A stretch of DNA of 64,000 bases from Halanaerobium polyolivorans (GCF_020711195.1 NZ_JAJFAT010000005.1:62001-126000), one strand, 5' to 3'. Numbered from the stretch's first letter, positions 1-8,921 are shown. Notes: generated from the letters alone by a model not told the origin. Program-made: numbers and translations.

Positions 1-637
1 CAGCAACAACTTTATCACCAGGTGCATTTTTAATTTTATGAGATAAATATTGATCTCTTTCATCCAATAAATAACGTTTAATGCCAGGGAAATTTTCTCC
101 CATTTCTGCAAGAATAATATTTAAAGAATCATTAGATTTTAAAGCTTCCAATTCTTCTTCACTAATATCCTCGTCAACAAAAAGCATAGTAATAATTTGA
201 AAAACTAATTTCATTTTCTCAAAAAAGCCAAGCCCTCTCCATACTCTTTTAAAAGTTATTTGAATATTTCTATCAGCAAGGACCAATTCTGCTCCGCTTG
301 CTTGAGCTGATTCTACAGCCTGCATCATTTCCTGGCCAGCCTTAATACCTAATTTTTCTGCCATTCTACTTTGAAAAGAACTAATTATTAAATTTACCAG
401 CAGTAATAAAGATTTTTTTTCTTTAATTACTTGAAATATATCCATCTCACTCCATTTATCTTCTTTATCAATAGAATTAAATCTCTGCTGGTCTAATTCA
501 ACACAAACACTGTCTGGCTTTTCTTCTTCAATTACTTCTTTAACCTGTTCTGCACTTCGCTTAGAAATATGTGCAGTTGGGATTAAAATTATTTCTTTAT
601 TATCAATTATTAACCTCTCGACATTATTATCATTCAC
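1..637 (-). CDS. TraB family protein, N-terminal part (runs off the window)
   Basis: The reading frame is open from a GTG at 637 to the window edge, giving the first 212 residues. A GGAG lies 8 bases before this GTG, which is why I prefer it to in-frame codons nearby. The protein opens with a strand carrying AHISKRSAEQV, then VCVELDQQRF and LVLADRNIQIT, the order of conserved blocks in the TraB / pheromone-shutdown family (related to the TIKI/EreA fold). Members are usually near 390 residues, with C-terminal membrane segments that would lie outside the window. The biochemical role is not settled; some relatives are membrane-associated metalloprotease-like proteins. Transcribed as the last visible gene on this strand. 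Confidence 0.8.
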   Translation of the reverse strand, partial: MNDNNVERLIIDNKEIILIPTAHISKRSAEQVKEVIEEEKPDSVCVELDQQRFNSIDKEDKWSEMDIFQVIKEKKSLLLLVNLIISSFQSRMAEKLGIKAGQEMMQAVESAQASGAELVLADRNIQITFKRVWRGLGFFEKMKLVFQIITMLFVDEDISEEELEALKSNDSLNIILAEMGENFPGIKRYLLDERDQYLSHKIKNAPGDKVVA

Positions 638-809
638 AAAAAGCAACTCCTTCTATTATTAAAAATTATATAATTTTTGGCGTATAAATTATTATATCAT
701 AAATTTAAGATTTATTAATTCTAAATAGCAAATAATATTAATTTTTTATAAAAAAATATGTTCTGCCTTTTCAAACATATCAAAAATTAAAATTTTATAG
801 AATTGAAAA

Positions 810-849
810 AAGCGGTCTGACTCTAGAAAAAATAGAGCTCAGACCGCTT
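810..849 (-). terminator. Intrinsic terminator after dhaK
   Basis: Inverted repeat AAGCGGTCTGA (810-820) / TCAGACCGCTT (839-849), extended inward by CTCTA/TAGAG with one bulged base and an A-rich loop. Read on the minus strand the stem is followed by a short T tract, so it ends the dhaK transcript. Confidence 0.85.
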
Positions 850-920
850 AGATAATTTAATATTCTTTTAAGTTAATTCTGATGGATTAAATTAATTGCT
901 TTTTCAAATATAATTCTCTC

Positions 921-1943
921 TTAGATCTCTTCCTGCATCTGTTTAAAGCTAACTGCATCACATGGATCAGCAAACAATTCTTTTAATTCATCATCTACCT
1001 TAGTTAATGTTATTGAATAACCTGCCATCTCTTGGGAAGTAAAGAATTCACCAATATAATTTTTGGCTATATCAATACCTTTATCTTCTAACATGTTATA
1101 TACCTTACGATAAGAAATATACATTTCTAGAGGTGAGGTAGCTCCTAAACCATTAATTAATACTACTACTTCATCACCTTCTTGATAAGGTAAGTCTTCT
1201 AAAACTATGTTAAGCAATTCTTCAGTAATCTCATCATTGGTTGTCATCTCAGCTTTTCTGATGCCTGGTTCACCATGATGGCCAACTCCAATTTCCATTT
1301 CACCTTCATCAAGTTCAAAACTTGGCTCTCCATTTGTTGGCATTATACAAGGCTTGTGTGCAACTCCCATACTTCTAGTATTATATAAAGCTTGATCAGC
1401 AAGTTCTTTCATTTCAGATAATGAATAGCCTCTTTCAGCCATGGCACCAGCCAATTTCCAAATAATAACTTCACCGGCTACTCCTCTTCTGTTTTCCATT
1501 TTATCCTTTGGTGCAGAAGCAACATCATCATTGATAATAACTGTATCAACTTCTATACCTTCTTCTTCAGCCATTTCTGCCGCCATTTCAAAATTCATAA
1601 TATCTCCGGTAAAGTTACCAATACAACATAGAACACCTTTACCACCATCAGCAGCTTTGATCGCTTCATAAATATGATCTACAGATGGAGAAGAAAAGAT
1701 ATCTCCTACTGCAACTGAATCTAAGCATCCTTCACCAATATAGCCCATAAAAGCTGGCAAATGACCTGAGCCACCACCAGAAACAACTCCTACCTTGCCT
1801 TCAATAGGTGCTTCTTTTTTAGCCACAGCTCTTTTTGAAACCTGTTTGATTTTCTTTTCATGTGATTTAACAAAACCATCGATCATTTCTTCAATCAAAT
1901 CATCTGGATCATTTAAATATTTTTCATAATTAGGATTAGCCAT
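921..1943 (-). CDS. dhaK: Dihydroxyacetone kinase subunit DhaK-like
   Basis: 340 residues, the usual length of stand-alone DhaK, which binds dihydroxyacetone covalently through a histidine; a DhaL subunit supplies the ADP or ATP site. Visible motifs are GGGSGHLPAF (about residues 56-65) and GVGHHGEPG (about 219-227), the latter holding the substrate-binding histidine. The start is an ATG preceded by AAGGGGG. It stands alone between a terminator and 280 bases of non-coding DNA: neither dhaL nor dhaM is next to it. It could serve dihydroxyacetone with a distant DhaL, or be a kinase for another short ketose such as erythrulose; sequence alone does not decide. Confidence 0.85.
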   Translation of the reverse strand: MANPNYEKYLNDPDDLIEEMIDGFVKSHEKKIKQVSKRAVAKKEAPIEGKVGVVSGGGSGHLPAFMGYIGEGCLDSVAVGDIFSSPSVDHIYEAIKAADGGKGVLCCIGNFTGDIMNFEMAAEMAEEEGIEVDTVIINDDVASAPKDKMENRRGVAGEVIIWKLAGAMAERGYSLSEMKELADQALYNTRSMGVAHKPCIMPTNGEPSFELDEGEMEIGVGHHGEPGIRKAEMTTNDEITEELLNIVLEDLPYQEGDEVVVLINGLGATSPLEMYISYRKVYNMLEDKGIDIAKNYIGEFFTSQEMAGYSITLTKVDDELKELFADPCDAVSFKQMQEEI

Positions 1944-2159
1944 AATAATTTTCCCCCTTTAATTGAATTAATGATAATTATTTATACTTTTTAAAAAAAT
2001 ATTTAAAAATTTAAGTCAGAAAATTGTATTAATTCTAAACAAAAAACATATTTTCATTTCAATTAAATAATAACACATAAAAATAGCAAAAGCAAGAATA
2101 AACTGTTATTTTTCTTTATTTGTTTTTATATTTTTTTATTTTTGGTTTTGACTCCCCAC

Positions 2160-2198
2160 GGAGCAAGTCTACTAGCTTTGCAAGTAGACTTTAGCTCC
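2160..2198. other. Strong hairpin in the dhaK/pdxR intergenic region
   Basis: The 284-base gap 1944-2227 is A/T-rich and holds one clear structure: GGAGC-AAGTCTACT (2160-2173) pairing with AGTAGACTT-(TA)-GCTCC (2183-2198). It lies 30 bases after the stop of the regulator gene on the minus strand, so it may end that transcript, but no T tract follows it directly on either strand. The rest of the gap should hold the dhaK promoter; I see no strong consensus match. Confidence 0.45.
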
Positions 2199-2227
2199 TA
2201 ATCTCGTAATCATTTTTGAAATTTCCC

Positions 2228-3664
2228 TTAAAGTAGAGGACTGTAATTACTATTATCTTTACTATCATTTAAAAATCTTCTGGCAGCATTACTTAGCAGC
2301 TTAATCCCTAAAGCAATTTCTTGCTCATTAACAGCCGCGAAGCTCAATCTAAAATATGGTGATGGTTTTTGATCGATGCTAAATAAATTGCCAGGTGAAA
2401 AGACAACCCCTCTATCAACAGCAGTTTCATAAAAAGCATTACTATTTTTAACTTCAGGTAATTTAAGCCAAAAATAGAGACCACCATTAGGCCTATAGCT
2501 TAATTCAATTAAATCTGTAAGTTTATTTTCAATTTCTGAAGCCATTATTTCAAAACGTTTTTTAAATAATTCTCTTTTTAAATGGATATGTTTTTTAAAT
2601 AAACCTTCTCTTAAATAATAATCAAAGGCACGCTGAGTAAGACCCGCACTGGAAATATCAGTTGCATATTTAGTTTCAAGTATTTCAGTCAATAAATTTT
2701 CGGGTAAAATAATAAAGGCTAACCTTAAACCAGGCATAAAAACCTTGGAAAAACTTTTAATATATATAACTCTATCTTTTTTATCAAAGCTCTTTAAGGA
2801 ATCAACTTTATTTGTTGAATAATATAATTCAGACAAAAGGTCATCTTCAATAATATAAAAATTATATTTATCAGCAAGTTCTAATAAACGCAGCTGCTTA
2901 TCTTTACTCCAATTAATTCCAGTTGGATTATGAAAATTTTGCATTGTAAATAAAAATTTAATTTTATTATTTTTCAAATAATCTTCAAACTTATCTAAAT
3001 TAAGACCATCTTTATGCATTTCAATAGCTTTTATATTAGCTCGCCTTGATCGAAAAGCCTGTAATGCACCAAAATAAGTAGGGTCTTCTACCACTACTTT
3101 ATCACCATATTCTATTAAAGTCTTAGCCATGATGTCAATAGCCTGTTGAGCACCCGAAACGATCTGAATTTGTTTTAAGTCTGTATTAATTCCATCCTCT
3201 TTAAAATATCCTCTAATTGAATTGCGTAGACCTAAATAGCCCTGACTTTTTTGATAAGTAAAAGCTTCTCCCTGATCACGATCTAAAACCTGATTAATTG
3301 CATATTTAAAGTCAGCTACTGGAAAAAGATCTGTACTTGGTACTGCACTAGCAAAATTAATATTTTCTGATAAATCTATCTGCCCATGTTTTAACATAGA
3401 TTTATTTTTTTCTGAAATAGAACTTTGCTCAGAATATTTTGGTGCCACAAAACTACCCCTACCTACCTTTTTATATATCAACCCCTCTTCCTCCAAAATA
3501 TTATAAGCACGAGCAACTGTTGCTGGATTGACATTTAAATCTTCAGCTAACTTTCTTATTGGTGGTAGTTTATCATCACTTTTTAGTTCATTTTTGATCT
3601 GCTCTTTTAAAAGCTGAAAAATTTGTAAATAAAGAGCTTTACTATTTTCCTTATTTAGATTCAT
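2228..3664 (-). CDS. pdxR: PdxR-type (MocR/GntR) transcriptional regulator with aminotransferase domain
   Basis: About 478 residues. An N-terminal GntR winged helix-turn-helix (roughly 1-75, with PIRKLAEDLNVNPATVARAY) is joined to a fold-type I aminotransferase domain. The PLP lysine is in IKSFSKVFMPGLRL, and NFHNPTGINW and the C-terminal arginine region (PYFRLSF) are present. This is the MocR architecture. Divergent placement next to pdxS is the hallmark of PdxR, which senses PLP and controls vitamin B6 synthesis. I use ATG 3664; a GTG at 3682 is in frame but overlaps the AGGGG. Repeated 15-base operator-like sequences fill the shared intergenic region. Confidence 0.85.
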   Translation of the reverse strand: MNLNKENSKALYLQIFQLLKEQIKNELKSDDKLPPIRKLAEDLNVNPATVARAYNILEEEGLIYKKVGRGSFVAPKYSEQSSISEKNKSMLKHGQIDLSENINFASAVPSTDLFPVADFKYAINQVLDRDQGEAFTYQKSQGYLGLRNSIRGYFKEDGINTDLKQIQIVSGAQQAIDIMAKTLIEYGDKVVVEDPTYFGALQAFRSRRANIKAIEMHKDGLNLDKFEDYLKNNKIKFLFTMQNFHNPTGINWSKDKQLRLLELADKYNFYIIEDDLLSELYYSTNKVDSLKSFDKKDRVIYIKSFSKVFMPGLRLAFIILPENLLTEILETKYATDISSAGLTQRAFDYYLREGLFKKHIHLKRELFKKRFEIMASEIENKLTDLIELSYRPNGGLYFWLKLPEVKNSNAFYETAVDRGVVFSPGNLFSIDQKPSPYFRLSFAAVNEQEIALGIKLLSNAARRFLNDSKDNSNYSPLL

Positions 3665-3690
3665 TGCAAAGATATTAATCACCCCTATAA

Positions 3691-3817
3691 TTGTATTATT
3701 ACAATCTTAAATTTAATTAATTTTGTATTGAGTATTGACATATTGTATTATAATATTTATAATTGTATTAATTAAAATATATTTTTATACTTTATATTAG
3801 TATTGTATCATTACAAT
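3691..3817. promoter_or_regulatory. Candidate PdxR operator array
   Basis: Four related copies are seen: TTGTATTATTACAAT (3691-3705), TTGTATTATAATAT (3743-3756), TTGTATTAATTAAAAT (3763-3778) and TTGTATCATTACAAT (3803-3817). The first and last differ at one base and are near palindromes. The second and third flank or overlap the -10 of the pdxS promoter. MocR/PdxR proteins are known to bind repeated short sites at their divergent target promoters, so these are the likely binding sites (inference). Confidence 0.65.
3735..3763 (+). promoter_or_regulatory. Sigma-A promoter for pdxS
   Basis: Perfect consensus TTGACA (3735-3740), 17-base spacer, TATAAT (3758-3763). It gives a leader of roughly 80 bases before pdxS and lies inside the operator-like repeats. 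Confidence 0.8.
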
Positions 3818-3852
3818 ATATTTAAATCAATTAAAATGAGGAGTGTTTTGTT

Positions 3853-4731
3853 ATGGAAAATACCTATAGGCTTAATAAAAATTTAGCTCAAATGTTAAAA
3901 GGCGGAGTTATAATGGATGTTACAAACAGTGAGGAGGCTAAAATTGCTGAAAATGCAGGTGCTGTTGCGGTGATGGCCTTAGAAAAAGTTCCATCTGATA
4001 TCAGACAAGATGGTGGTATTGCTAGAATGTCAGATCCAAAAATGATTAAAGAAATAGTAAGTTCTGTATCTATTCCTGTAATGGCTAAAGTTAGAATTGG
4101 TCACTTAGTTGAAGCACAAATTTTAGAAGCACTTGCTATTGATTTTATTGATGAAAGTGAAGTCCTTACTCCAGCTGATGAAAAATATCATATTGACAAA
4201 GATAAATTTAAAATCCCCTTTGTTTGTGGGGCTAGAAATTTAGGAGAAGCTCTAAGAAGAATTGGTGAAGGAGCAGCAATGATTAGAACAAAAGGTGAAG
4301 CTGGTACTGGTAATGTAGTAGAAGCAGTTCGTCATATTAGAACAATTATTAGAGAAATAAAAGAACTATCATTAATGGAAAGTGAAGAATTAATGACAGC
4401 AGCTAAAGAAATGGGAGCTCCCTATGATTTAATTAAATATGTAAATGAAAATAGAAAATTACCGGTCGTTAATTTTGCTGCAGGTGGAATAGCTACTCCA
4501 GCTGATGCAGCATTAATGATGCAGCTAGGCTGTGATGGTATTTTTGTTGGTTCAGGAATCTTCCGCTCCGGCAATCCAGAAAAAAGAGCAGAAGCTATTG
4601 TTGAAGCAGTTACTCATTATCAAGATCCAAAAATATTAGCCAGTATTTCAGAGGATTTAGGTAAGGCAATGTCTGGACTTGATATAAAAGGTTTAACCGA
4701 AGAGGAAAAAATGTCACACAGGGGTTGGTAA
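3853..4731 (+). CDS. pdxS: Pyridoxal 5'-phosphate synthase, lyase (synthase) subunit PdxS
   Basis: 292 residues, full length for the family. PdxS makes PLP from ribose 5-phosphate, glyceraldehyde 3-phosphate and ammonia; its partner PdxT normally supplies the ammonia by hydrolysing glutamine. The two catalytic lysines are visible in [10 protein letters not shown] (about K79) and [11 protein letters not shown] (about K147), as are the phosphate-binding glycines [19 protein letters not shown] precedes the ATG. Immediately downstream, where pdxT is expected, only a short internal-deletion remnant remains, so this PdxS may have to use free ammonia or a PdxT encoded elsewhere. Confidence 0.95.
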   Translation: MENTYRLNKNLAQMLKGGVIMDVTNSEEAKIAENAGAVAVMALEKVPSDIRQDGGIARMSDPKMIKEIVSSVSIPVMAKVRIGHLVEAQILEALAIDFIDESEVLTPADEKYHIDKDKFKIPFVCGARNLGEALRRIGEGAAMIRTKGEAGTGNVVEAVRHIRTIIREIKELSLMESEELMTAAKEMGAPYDLIKYVNENRKLPVVNFAAGGIATPADAALMMQLGCDGIFVGSGIFRSGNPEKRAEAIVEAVTHYQDPKILASISEDLGKAMSGLDIKGLTEEEKMSHRGW

Positions 4732-4733
4732 TT

Positions 4734-4832
4734 TTGACTATAGAAATCGGTGTTTTAGCTACTTCTTTTCATCCTGAATTAACTAATGATTTAAGTGTCC
4801 ATAAATATTTTGTCAAAAAATTACTTAAATAA
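4734..4832 (+). pseudogene. pdxT: pdxT remnant with large internal in-frame deletion
   Basis: Two bases after the pdxS stop a TTG opens 32 codons. The first nine residues end in IEIGVLA, the conserved N-terminal strand of PdxT glutaminase. They run directly into ATSFHPELTNDLSVHKYF, the conserved C-terminal end containing the FHPE His/Glu of the catalytic triad. Full-length PdxT is about 190 residues, so roughly 160 central codons, including the nucleophile cysteine (GTCAG region), are absent with the frame kept. In intact proteins both flanks carry a leucine-alanine pair (GVLA and LLATS), so a deletion between short matching TTAGCT-like sequences is plausible. It cannot be an active glutaminase. 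Confidence 0.75.
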
Positions 4833-4927
4833 TTAGCTAAGATCTACCGATATTATCTTGCTTGTTATTTTTATTCAGATAATATATAATTTTAAATGAA
4901 TTATATATTATATAAAGGTGGCTAAAA

Positions 4928-5515
4928 ATGAAATTAATCCAAAAAAATAACAGAATAAAAAACTTCGTTTTTAATAAAATTAGTATGAGTTGGGCTGAAG
5001 ATAAATTCAAAAGAATAAATCGTTTTTTAAATAAAGATGAAAAGATCCTTGATTTGGGAGCAGGTAAATGTGCACTTAGCCTGCTCTTAAAAGAGGAAGG
5101 CTATAATGTCACTCCTGTAGATGTTAAGGATTTAAGTTTAACTGATCAAATTAAACCCTTGATCTATGACGGGAAAAATCTTCCTTTTGCTGATAACAGT
5201 TTTGATACAGTATTATTGTTGACTGTTCTCCATCATATACCTAAACCAGAAATTGTCTTAAAAGAAGCTCTCAGGGTCTCTGAAAAATTAATAATAATTG
5301 AAGATGTTTATACAAATCCACTGCAAAAGTATTTAACTTATTATACTGATAGCTTATTTAATTTCGAATTTATTGGCCATCCCCACAGCAATAAAACAGA
5401 TAAAGAATGGCAAGAAACATTTACAAATTTAAATCTCAATTTACTTTATACTGATAAAGAAAATGTTTTGAAATTTTATACTCAAGCTTTATATTACCTG
5501 CAAAAAGCTGATTAA
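4928..5515 (+). CDS. Class I SAM-dependent methyltransferase
   Basis: 195 residues with the Rossmann motif ILDLGAGKCALS (motif I, about residues 39-50), an acidic end of strand 2 (VTPVDVKD) and motif IV/post-motif FDTVLLLTVLHHIPKP. This is the Methyltransf_11 type. The C-terminal half is short and carries no domain that tells the substrate. The start ATG follows AAAGGTGG. It ends eight bases from the convergent ABC transporter gene, with no separate terminator seen. Substrate unknown. Confidence 0.8.
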   Translation: MKLIQKNNRIKNFVFNKISMSWAEDKFKRINRFLNKDEKILDLGAGKCALSLLLKEEGYNVTPVDVKDLSLTDQIKPLIYDGKNLPFADNSFDTVLLLTVLHHIPKPEIVLKEALRVSEKLIIIEDVYTNPLQKYLTYYTDSLFNFEFIGHPHSNKTDKEWQETFTNLNLNLLYTDKENVLKFYTQALYYLQKAD

Positions 5516-5523
5516 AAATACTA

Positions 5524-6570
5524 TTATAGAGCCATAAACCAAATGTTTTCGAATTTAACCGAGAGATTACATTCTTCATTTAAAATATTATGGTCTTCTA
5601 TAAAGGTAGAGGCAACCAATTCATGACCATTTTTAAGTTTAAATCTGTAATTGAGTTTTCCTCCTATAAATTTTCTCTCAATAATTTCGGCTTTTAAATT
5701 GATTCCATTTTTTACTTTGCTATTTATTTCAATGTTTTCAGGTCTTATCATGGCTGTATTTATCTCATTCTTATTGAGCTCATTAAACTGATTTTTTAAA
5801 GGTATTTTTGTAGAATTAAAGTAAAAAGATCCTTTTTCAATCCTACCCTTAATATAATTTGCAGTCCCAAAAAAATCAGCTACAAACTTATTGACTGGCT
5901 TTTTGTAAATCTCTTCTCCACTTCCGTACTGCTCAACTTTTCCTTTATTCATTATAGCTATTTTATCTGATAAAAGCATTGCTTCTTCATGGTCATGGGT
6001 TACAAAAATTGTTGTCATGTCATTCTTATTATGCAGTTCCAAAATTAAATTCTGCATATCTTCTCTCAAATTATAATCTAGATTTGATAGTGGTTCATCT
6101 AATAAAAGAACCTCGGGATCAATAGCTAAAGCTCTGGCTAAAGAAACACGCTGTTTTTGCCCCCCGGATATTTCATGAGGGTAATAATGGCTGTAACCGG
6201 GCAGATCAACCATCTCCAATAAACTTTCTGCCTTTGCTTCTCTTTTTGCTTTAGACACCCCTCTCATTTTTAAACCAAAAGCAATATTATCTCTAACTGT
6301 CATGTGGGGAAATAGTAAATAATCCTGAAAAACTAATACAGAGGATCTTTTTTCTACCTTGGTATTTAATACACTCTTTTCTCCAAATAAAATATCACCT
6401 TGATCAGGTCCCAAAAGACCAGCAATTAATTTCAAAGTGGTAGTTTTACCACAACCAGAAGGCCCCAATAAAGCGACAAGTTCTCCTGCTTCTACATTTA
6501 AATTAATTTTATCTAAAATTAAATCATTATCAAATTTTTTGCTTATATTTACTAGTTCTATTTTTTTCAT
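5524..6570 (-). CDS. ABC transporter ATP-binding protein (YnjD-like) with TOBE domain
   Basis: 348 residues from the ATG at 6570, chosen because AGGAG lies eight bases upstream; an earlier in-frame codon at 6594 lacks this. Walker A GPSGCGKTT, signature ISGGQKQR, Walker B VLLLDEP and the switch histidine in FVTHDHEEA are all intact, followed by a C-terminal TOBE-like beta domain (about 240-348). This is the cytoplasmic motor of an importer of the sulfate/polyamine/iron class. It is the last gene of a transcript with two permeases, a lipoprotein and a phosphotransferase. That set matches the E. coli YnjBCD importer, whose substrate is unknown. Confidence 0.85.
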   Translation of the reverse strand: MKKIELVNISKKFDNDLILDKINLNVEAGELVALLGPSGCGKTTTLKLIAGLLGPDQGDILFGEKSVLNTKVEKRSSVLVFQDYLLFPHMTVRDNIAFGLKMRGVSKAKREAKAESLLEMVDLPGYSHYYPHEISGGQKQRVSLARALAIDPEVLLLDEPLSNLDYNLREDMQNLILELHNKNDMTTIFVTHDHEEAMLLSDKIAIMNKGKVEQYGSGEEIYKKPVNKFVADFFGTANYIKGRIEKGSFYFNSTKIPLKNQFNELNKNEINTAMIRPENIEINSKVKNGINLKAEIIERKFIGGKLNYRFKLKNGHELVASTFIEDHNILNEECNLSVKFENIWFMAL

Positions 6571-6595
6571 GCTTATTTCTCCTGTTGATTTCAAT

Positions 6596-7435
6596 TTATA
6601 ATTGAAGGTATTCTTTGGATAATTCTTTATTTTTAAATATCCGTTCTATTATTATAGTGAAAGCTAAAGCAGCTAATATAAAGACCCAACTATATACTGC
6701 AGCTAAGGGTCTATTTCCGGTTTCTATTAATGGAAACAAAATCATTGGAAAAGTTACTACTCTCCCACCACCCATTAAAAAGGTTAAGAAATATTGGCTA
6801 AAAGATACTATAAAAACCATGGTTCCAGCCGATAAAATTCCTGATTTAATTAAAGGTAAGGTAATATAAAAAAATCTCTGCCAGCTGTTAGCACCTAAAA
6901 CTCTAGCCTGTTCTTCTATTTTATCACCTAATACAGCAAAAACATCAGTCAAAATTTTGATTGAATAAGGAATGGTCGGAATTAAGTGAACCAGAATTAC
7001 ACCTATTACCCTCCCAGCTAAACCCAATCTTATAAAATTAATGTGGATACCCATAGTCACAGCTAAAGGTGGTATAATAATCGGTGCTAAAACCAGGCTA
7101 TTAATAATCTTTTTTCCTTTAAAGTTATATAGTCCTAAAGCTTTACCTGCTGGTATGCTGATACATAAAGCTAAAAAAGTAACTGCTAAAGAAATGAAAA
7201 AACTTAAAGATAAAGCTGCTAAGGCACCACTGCTAGGATTAAAAAAATATCTCCATGAATCTAAACTAAATTCTTCAGGTAGTAAATAAGGCCAGGGCCA
7301 TCTTCTTGCAAATGACCAAATCAAGAGATAAAGCAATGGCAAAATCATGATTAATATTATTGAATATAATAAAAATCGCCTTAATTTGTGATTCTGAATT
7401 ATTTTTGTGATTTTTTCACTATTTCTTTGGGACAT
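6596..7435 (-). CDS. ABC transporter permease (second half of a YnjC-like pair)
   Basis: 279 residues with six predicted membrane helices and the binding-protein-dependent permease signature EQARVLGANSWQRFFYITLPLIKSG (about residues 177-201). A long charged N terminus precedes the first helix (about 18-40). An ATG follows GGAG. In E. coli YnjC the two permease units are fused; here they are separate genes with the CDP-alcohol phosphotransferase gene between them. It ends two bases before the 5' untranslated stretch of the ATPase gene. Confidence 0.85.
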   Translation of the reverse strand: MSQRNSEKITKIIQNHKLRRFLLYSIILIMILPLLYLLIWSFARRWPWPYLLPEEFSLDSWRYFFNPSSGALAALSLSFFISLAVTFLALCISIPAGKALGLYNFKGKKIINSLVLAPIIIPPLAVTMGIHINFIRLGLAGRVIGVILVHLIPTIPYSIKILTDVFAVLGDKIEEQARVLGANSWQRFFYITLPLIKSGILSAGTMVFIVSFSQYFLTFLMGGGRVVTFPMILFPLIETGNRPLAAVYSWVFILAALAFTIIIERIFKNKELSKEYLQL

Positions 7436-7451
7436 CTTAATACTCCAGTCC

Positions 7452-8042
7452 TTAAATTTTATTTAAAATTCTTTTGGCTTCCATTAATCTTTGACCAGCA
7501 GTAAAAGTTATAGCTGCTGCAAACAAAAGAGTTATGATAAGTAATTGCGAAGGGAATAAAATCATAAGAGTTAAAAAAATGAATCCCTCTGTTCTTTCGG
7601 CAAAACCTGCCTGATAATAAAATGATTTGATACCTTTTCTTTTTGATACACTCCCAACTGTTAAAAAAACCGTCATCGATAAAATTATACTTCCTAACAG
7701 TAGTATCATTGCAAAGTTAGCAGCTGGATAATTTAATGCTAAGGCAATTACCATTACTACTTCTACAATTCTATCAAAAGTTATATCTAAAACTGTTCCC
7801 CAGGCACTTGCATTGTCATTTTTGCGAGCAATTGCACCATCAACAGAATCTAAAAAACCTGAAAACCACAAAAATATAACACCCAGCAACAAAACATTGA
7901 AATAAACTAAAACAGCTGCTAAAAAACCAAAAATAAAAGCTAGCCAACTTACCTGATTTGCAGTCAAATTAAAAGTAATTAAAAGATCAGCAGTCTTATT
8001 AATAGCTGGATCTAAAAATTTGCGTCCTTTTGAATCAATCAT
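7452..8042 (-). CDS. CDP-alcohol phosphatidyltransferase family protein (YnjF-like)
   Basis: 196 residues with six hydrophobic segments and a perfect family motif: DSVDGAIAR, eight residues, then GTVLDITFD (about residues 85-110). This is the D-x2-D-G-x2-A-R-x8-G-x3-D-x3-D metal/CDP site. Such enzymes transfer a phospho-alcohol from a CDP-linked donor in the membrane. It sits between two permease genes of one importer, 16-17 bases from each neighbour. E. coli ynjF occupies the same operon as ynjBCD, so the link between importer and phosphotransferase is shared by distant phyla. The acceptor alcohol is unknown. Confidence 0.85.
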   Translation of the reverse strand: MIDSKGRKFLDPAINKTADLLITFNLTANQVSWLAFIFGFLAAVLVYFNVLLLGVIFLWFSGFLDSVDGAIARKNDNASAWGTVLDITFDRIVEVVMVIALALNYPAANFAMILLLGSIILSMTVFLTVGSVSKRKGIKSFYYQAGFAERTEGFIFLTLMILFPSQLLIITLLFAAAITFTAGQRLMEAKRILNKI

Positions 8043-8057
8043 TTTTACACCTCATAT

Positions 8058-8921
8058 TTATAGCTTTGATATTTTAATTAATTTTTTATAGATAAGCATT
8101 AATACAAATGAAATTGCAGCTAAAGTTACTGCTATTACCATGGCATATGGTCTTTGACTTAGATCTAAACTATTATATCTTTGAAATGCCAGAACCGGCA
8201 GAGCTCGGGGGAAAGTCGGCCCTAATAAATATGGTACTTCATAAGCACCAAAGGAAAAGGCAAATATTATTACAAATGCAGAGGATATACTTGGTAAGGA
8301 AATTGGAAAATAAATATTCCAAAATATCTGCCATCCATTAGCTCCCAAATTAGATGCTACTTCTTCCCAGGAAGTGTTAATGTTTTTTAATACTGTTAAA
8401 ACTACCAGAGTTACAAAAGGCAGTTGTTTCCAAAAATAAGTCAAAATAATGCCAATCCCATTATTATCAAAAACCATTTTGGGGAAAAGATTCATATTAT
8501 CAATAATATTTAAGTTGTAGAGTATTCTTGACAATATTCCACTTTGAGAAAAAATCAAAAAAACCATTAAAGTAGCTGCTAAATATGGTACAATAATCGG
8601 CAATTTGTAAATTGCCGAAATAAAAGAATTATCATCAGCTAATTTTAGTAATTGATAAGCAAGAAAAACACCTAAAATTACAGATAATAAGGAAGATAAT
8701 AAAGAAATATAGATACTAAACCTCAGCGCTGCCAAAAATTGGGCATCTGTCAAAACCTCGACAAAATAATTCAAAGTAAATTCTTCTAGTCCAATTAGTG
8801 GAAAGTAACCTAAACTTTGTGCTATAGCACTAACTAAACCTCCCAAAAATAATACAATTAAAACAATTAAAGCTGGCAGCAGTAAGATATATGGTTTTAA
8901 AATTTCATATTTATCATCCAT
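8058..8921 (-). CDS. ABC transporter permease (first half of a YnjC-like pair)
   Basis: 287 residues, six predicted membrane helices, with the permease loop SWEEVASNLGANGWQIFWNIYFP (near residues 184-206) that contacts the ATPase. The start ATG follows AGGAG. It is translated directly after the lipoprotein gene and with it forms the membrane part of the YnjBCD-type importer. Confidence 0.85.
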   Translation of the reverse strand: MDDKYEILKPYILLLPALIVLIVLFLGGLVSAIAQSLGYFPLIGLEEFTLNYFVEVLTDAQFLAALRFSIYISLLSSLLSVILGVFLAYQLLKLADDNSFISAIYKLPIIVPYLAATLMVFLIFSQSGILSRILYNLNIIDNMNLFPKMVFDNNGIGIILTYFWKQLPFVTLVVLTVLKNINTSWEEVASNLGANGWQIFWNIYFPISLPSISSAFVIIFAFSFGAYEVPYLLGPTFPRALPVLAFQRYNSLDLSQRPYAMVIAVTLAAISFVLMLIYKKLIKISKL

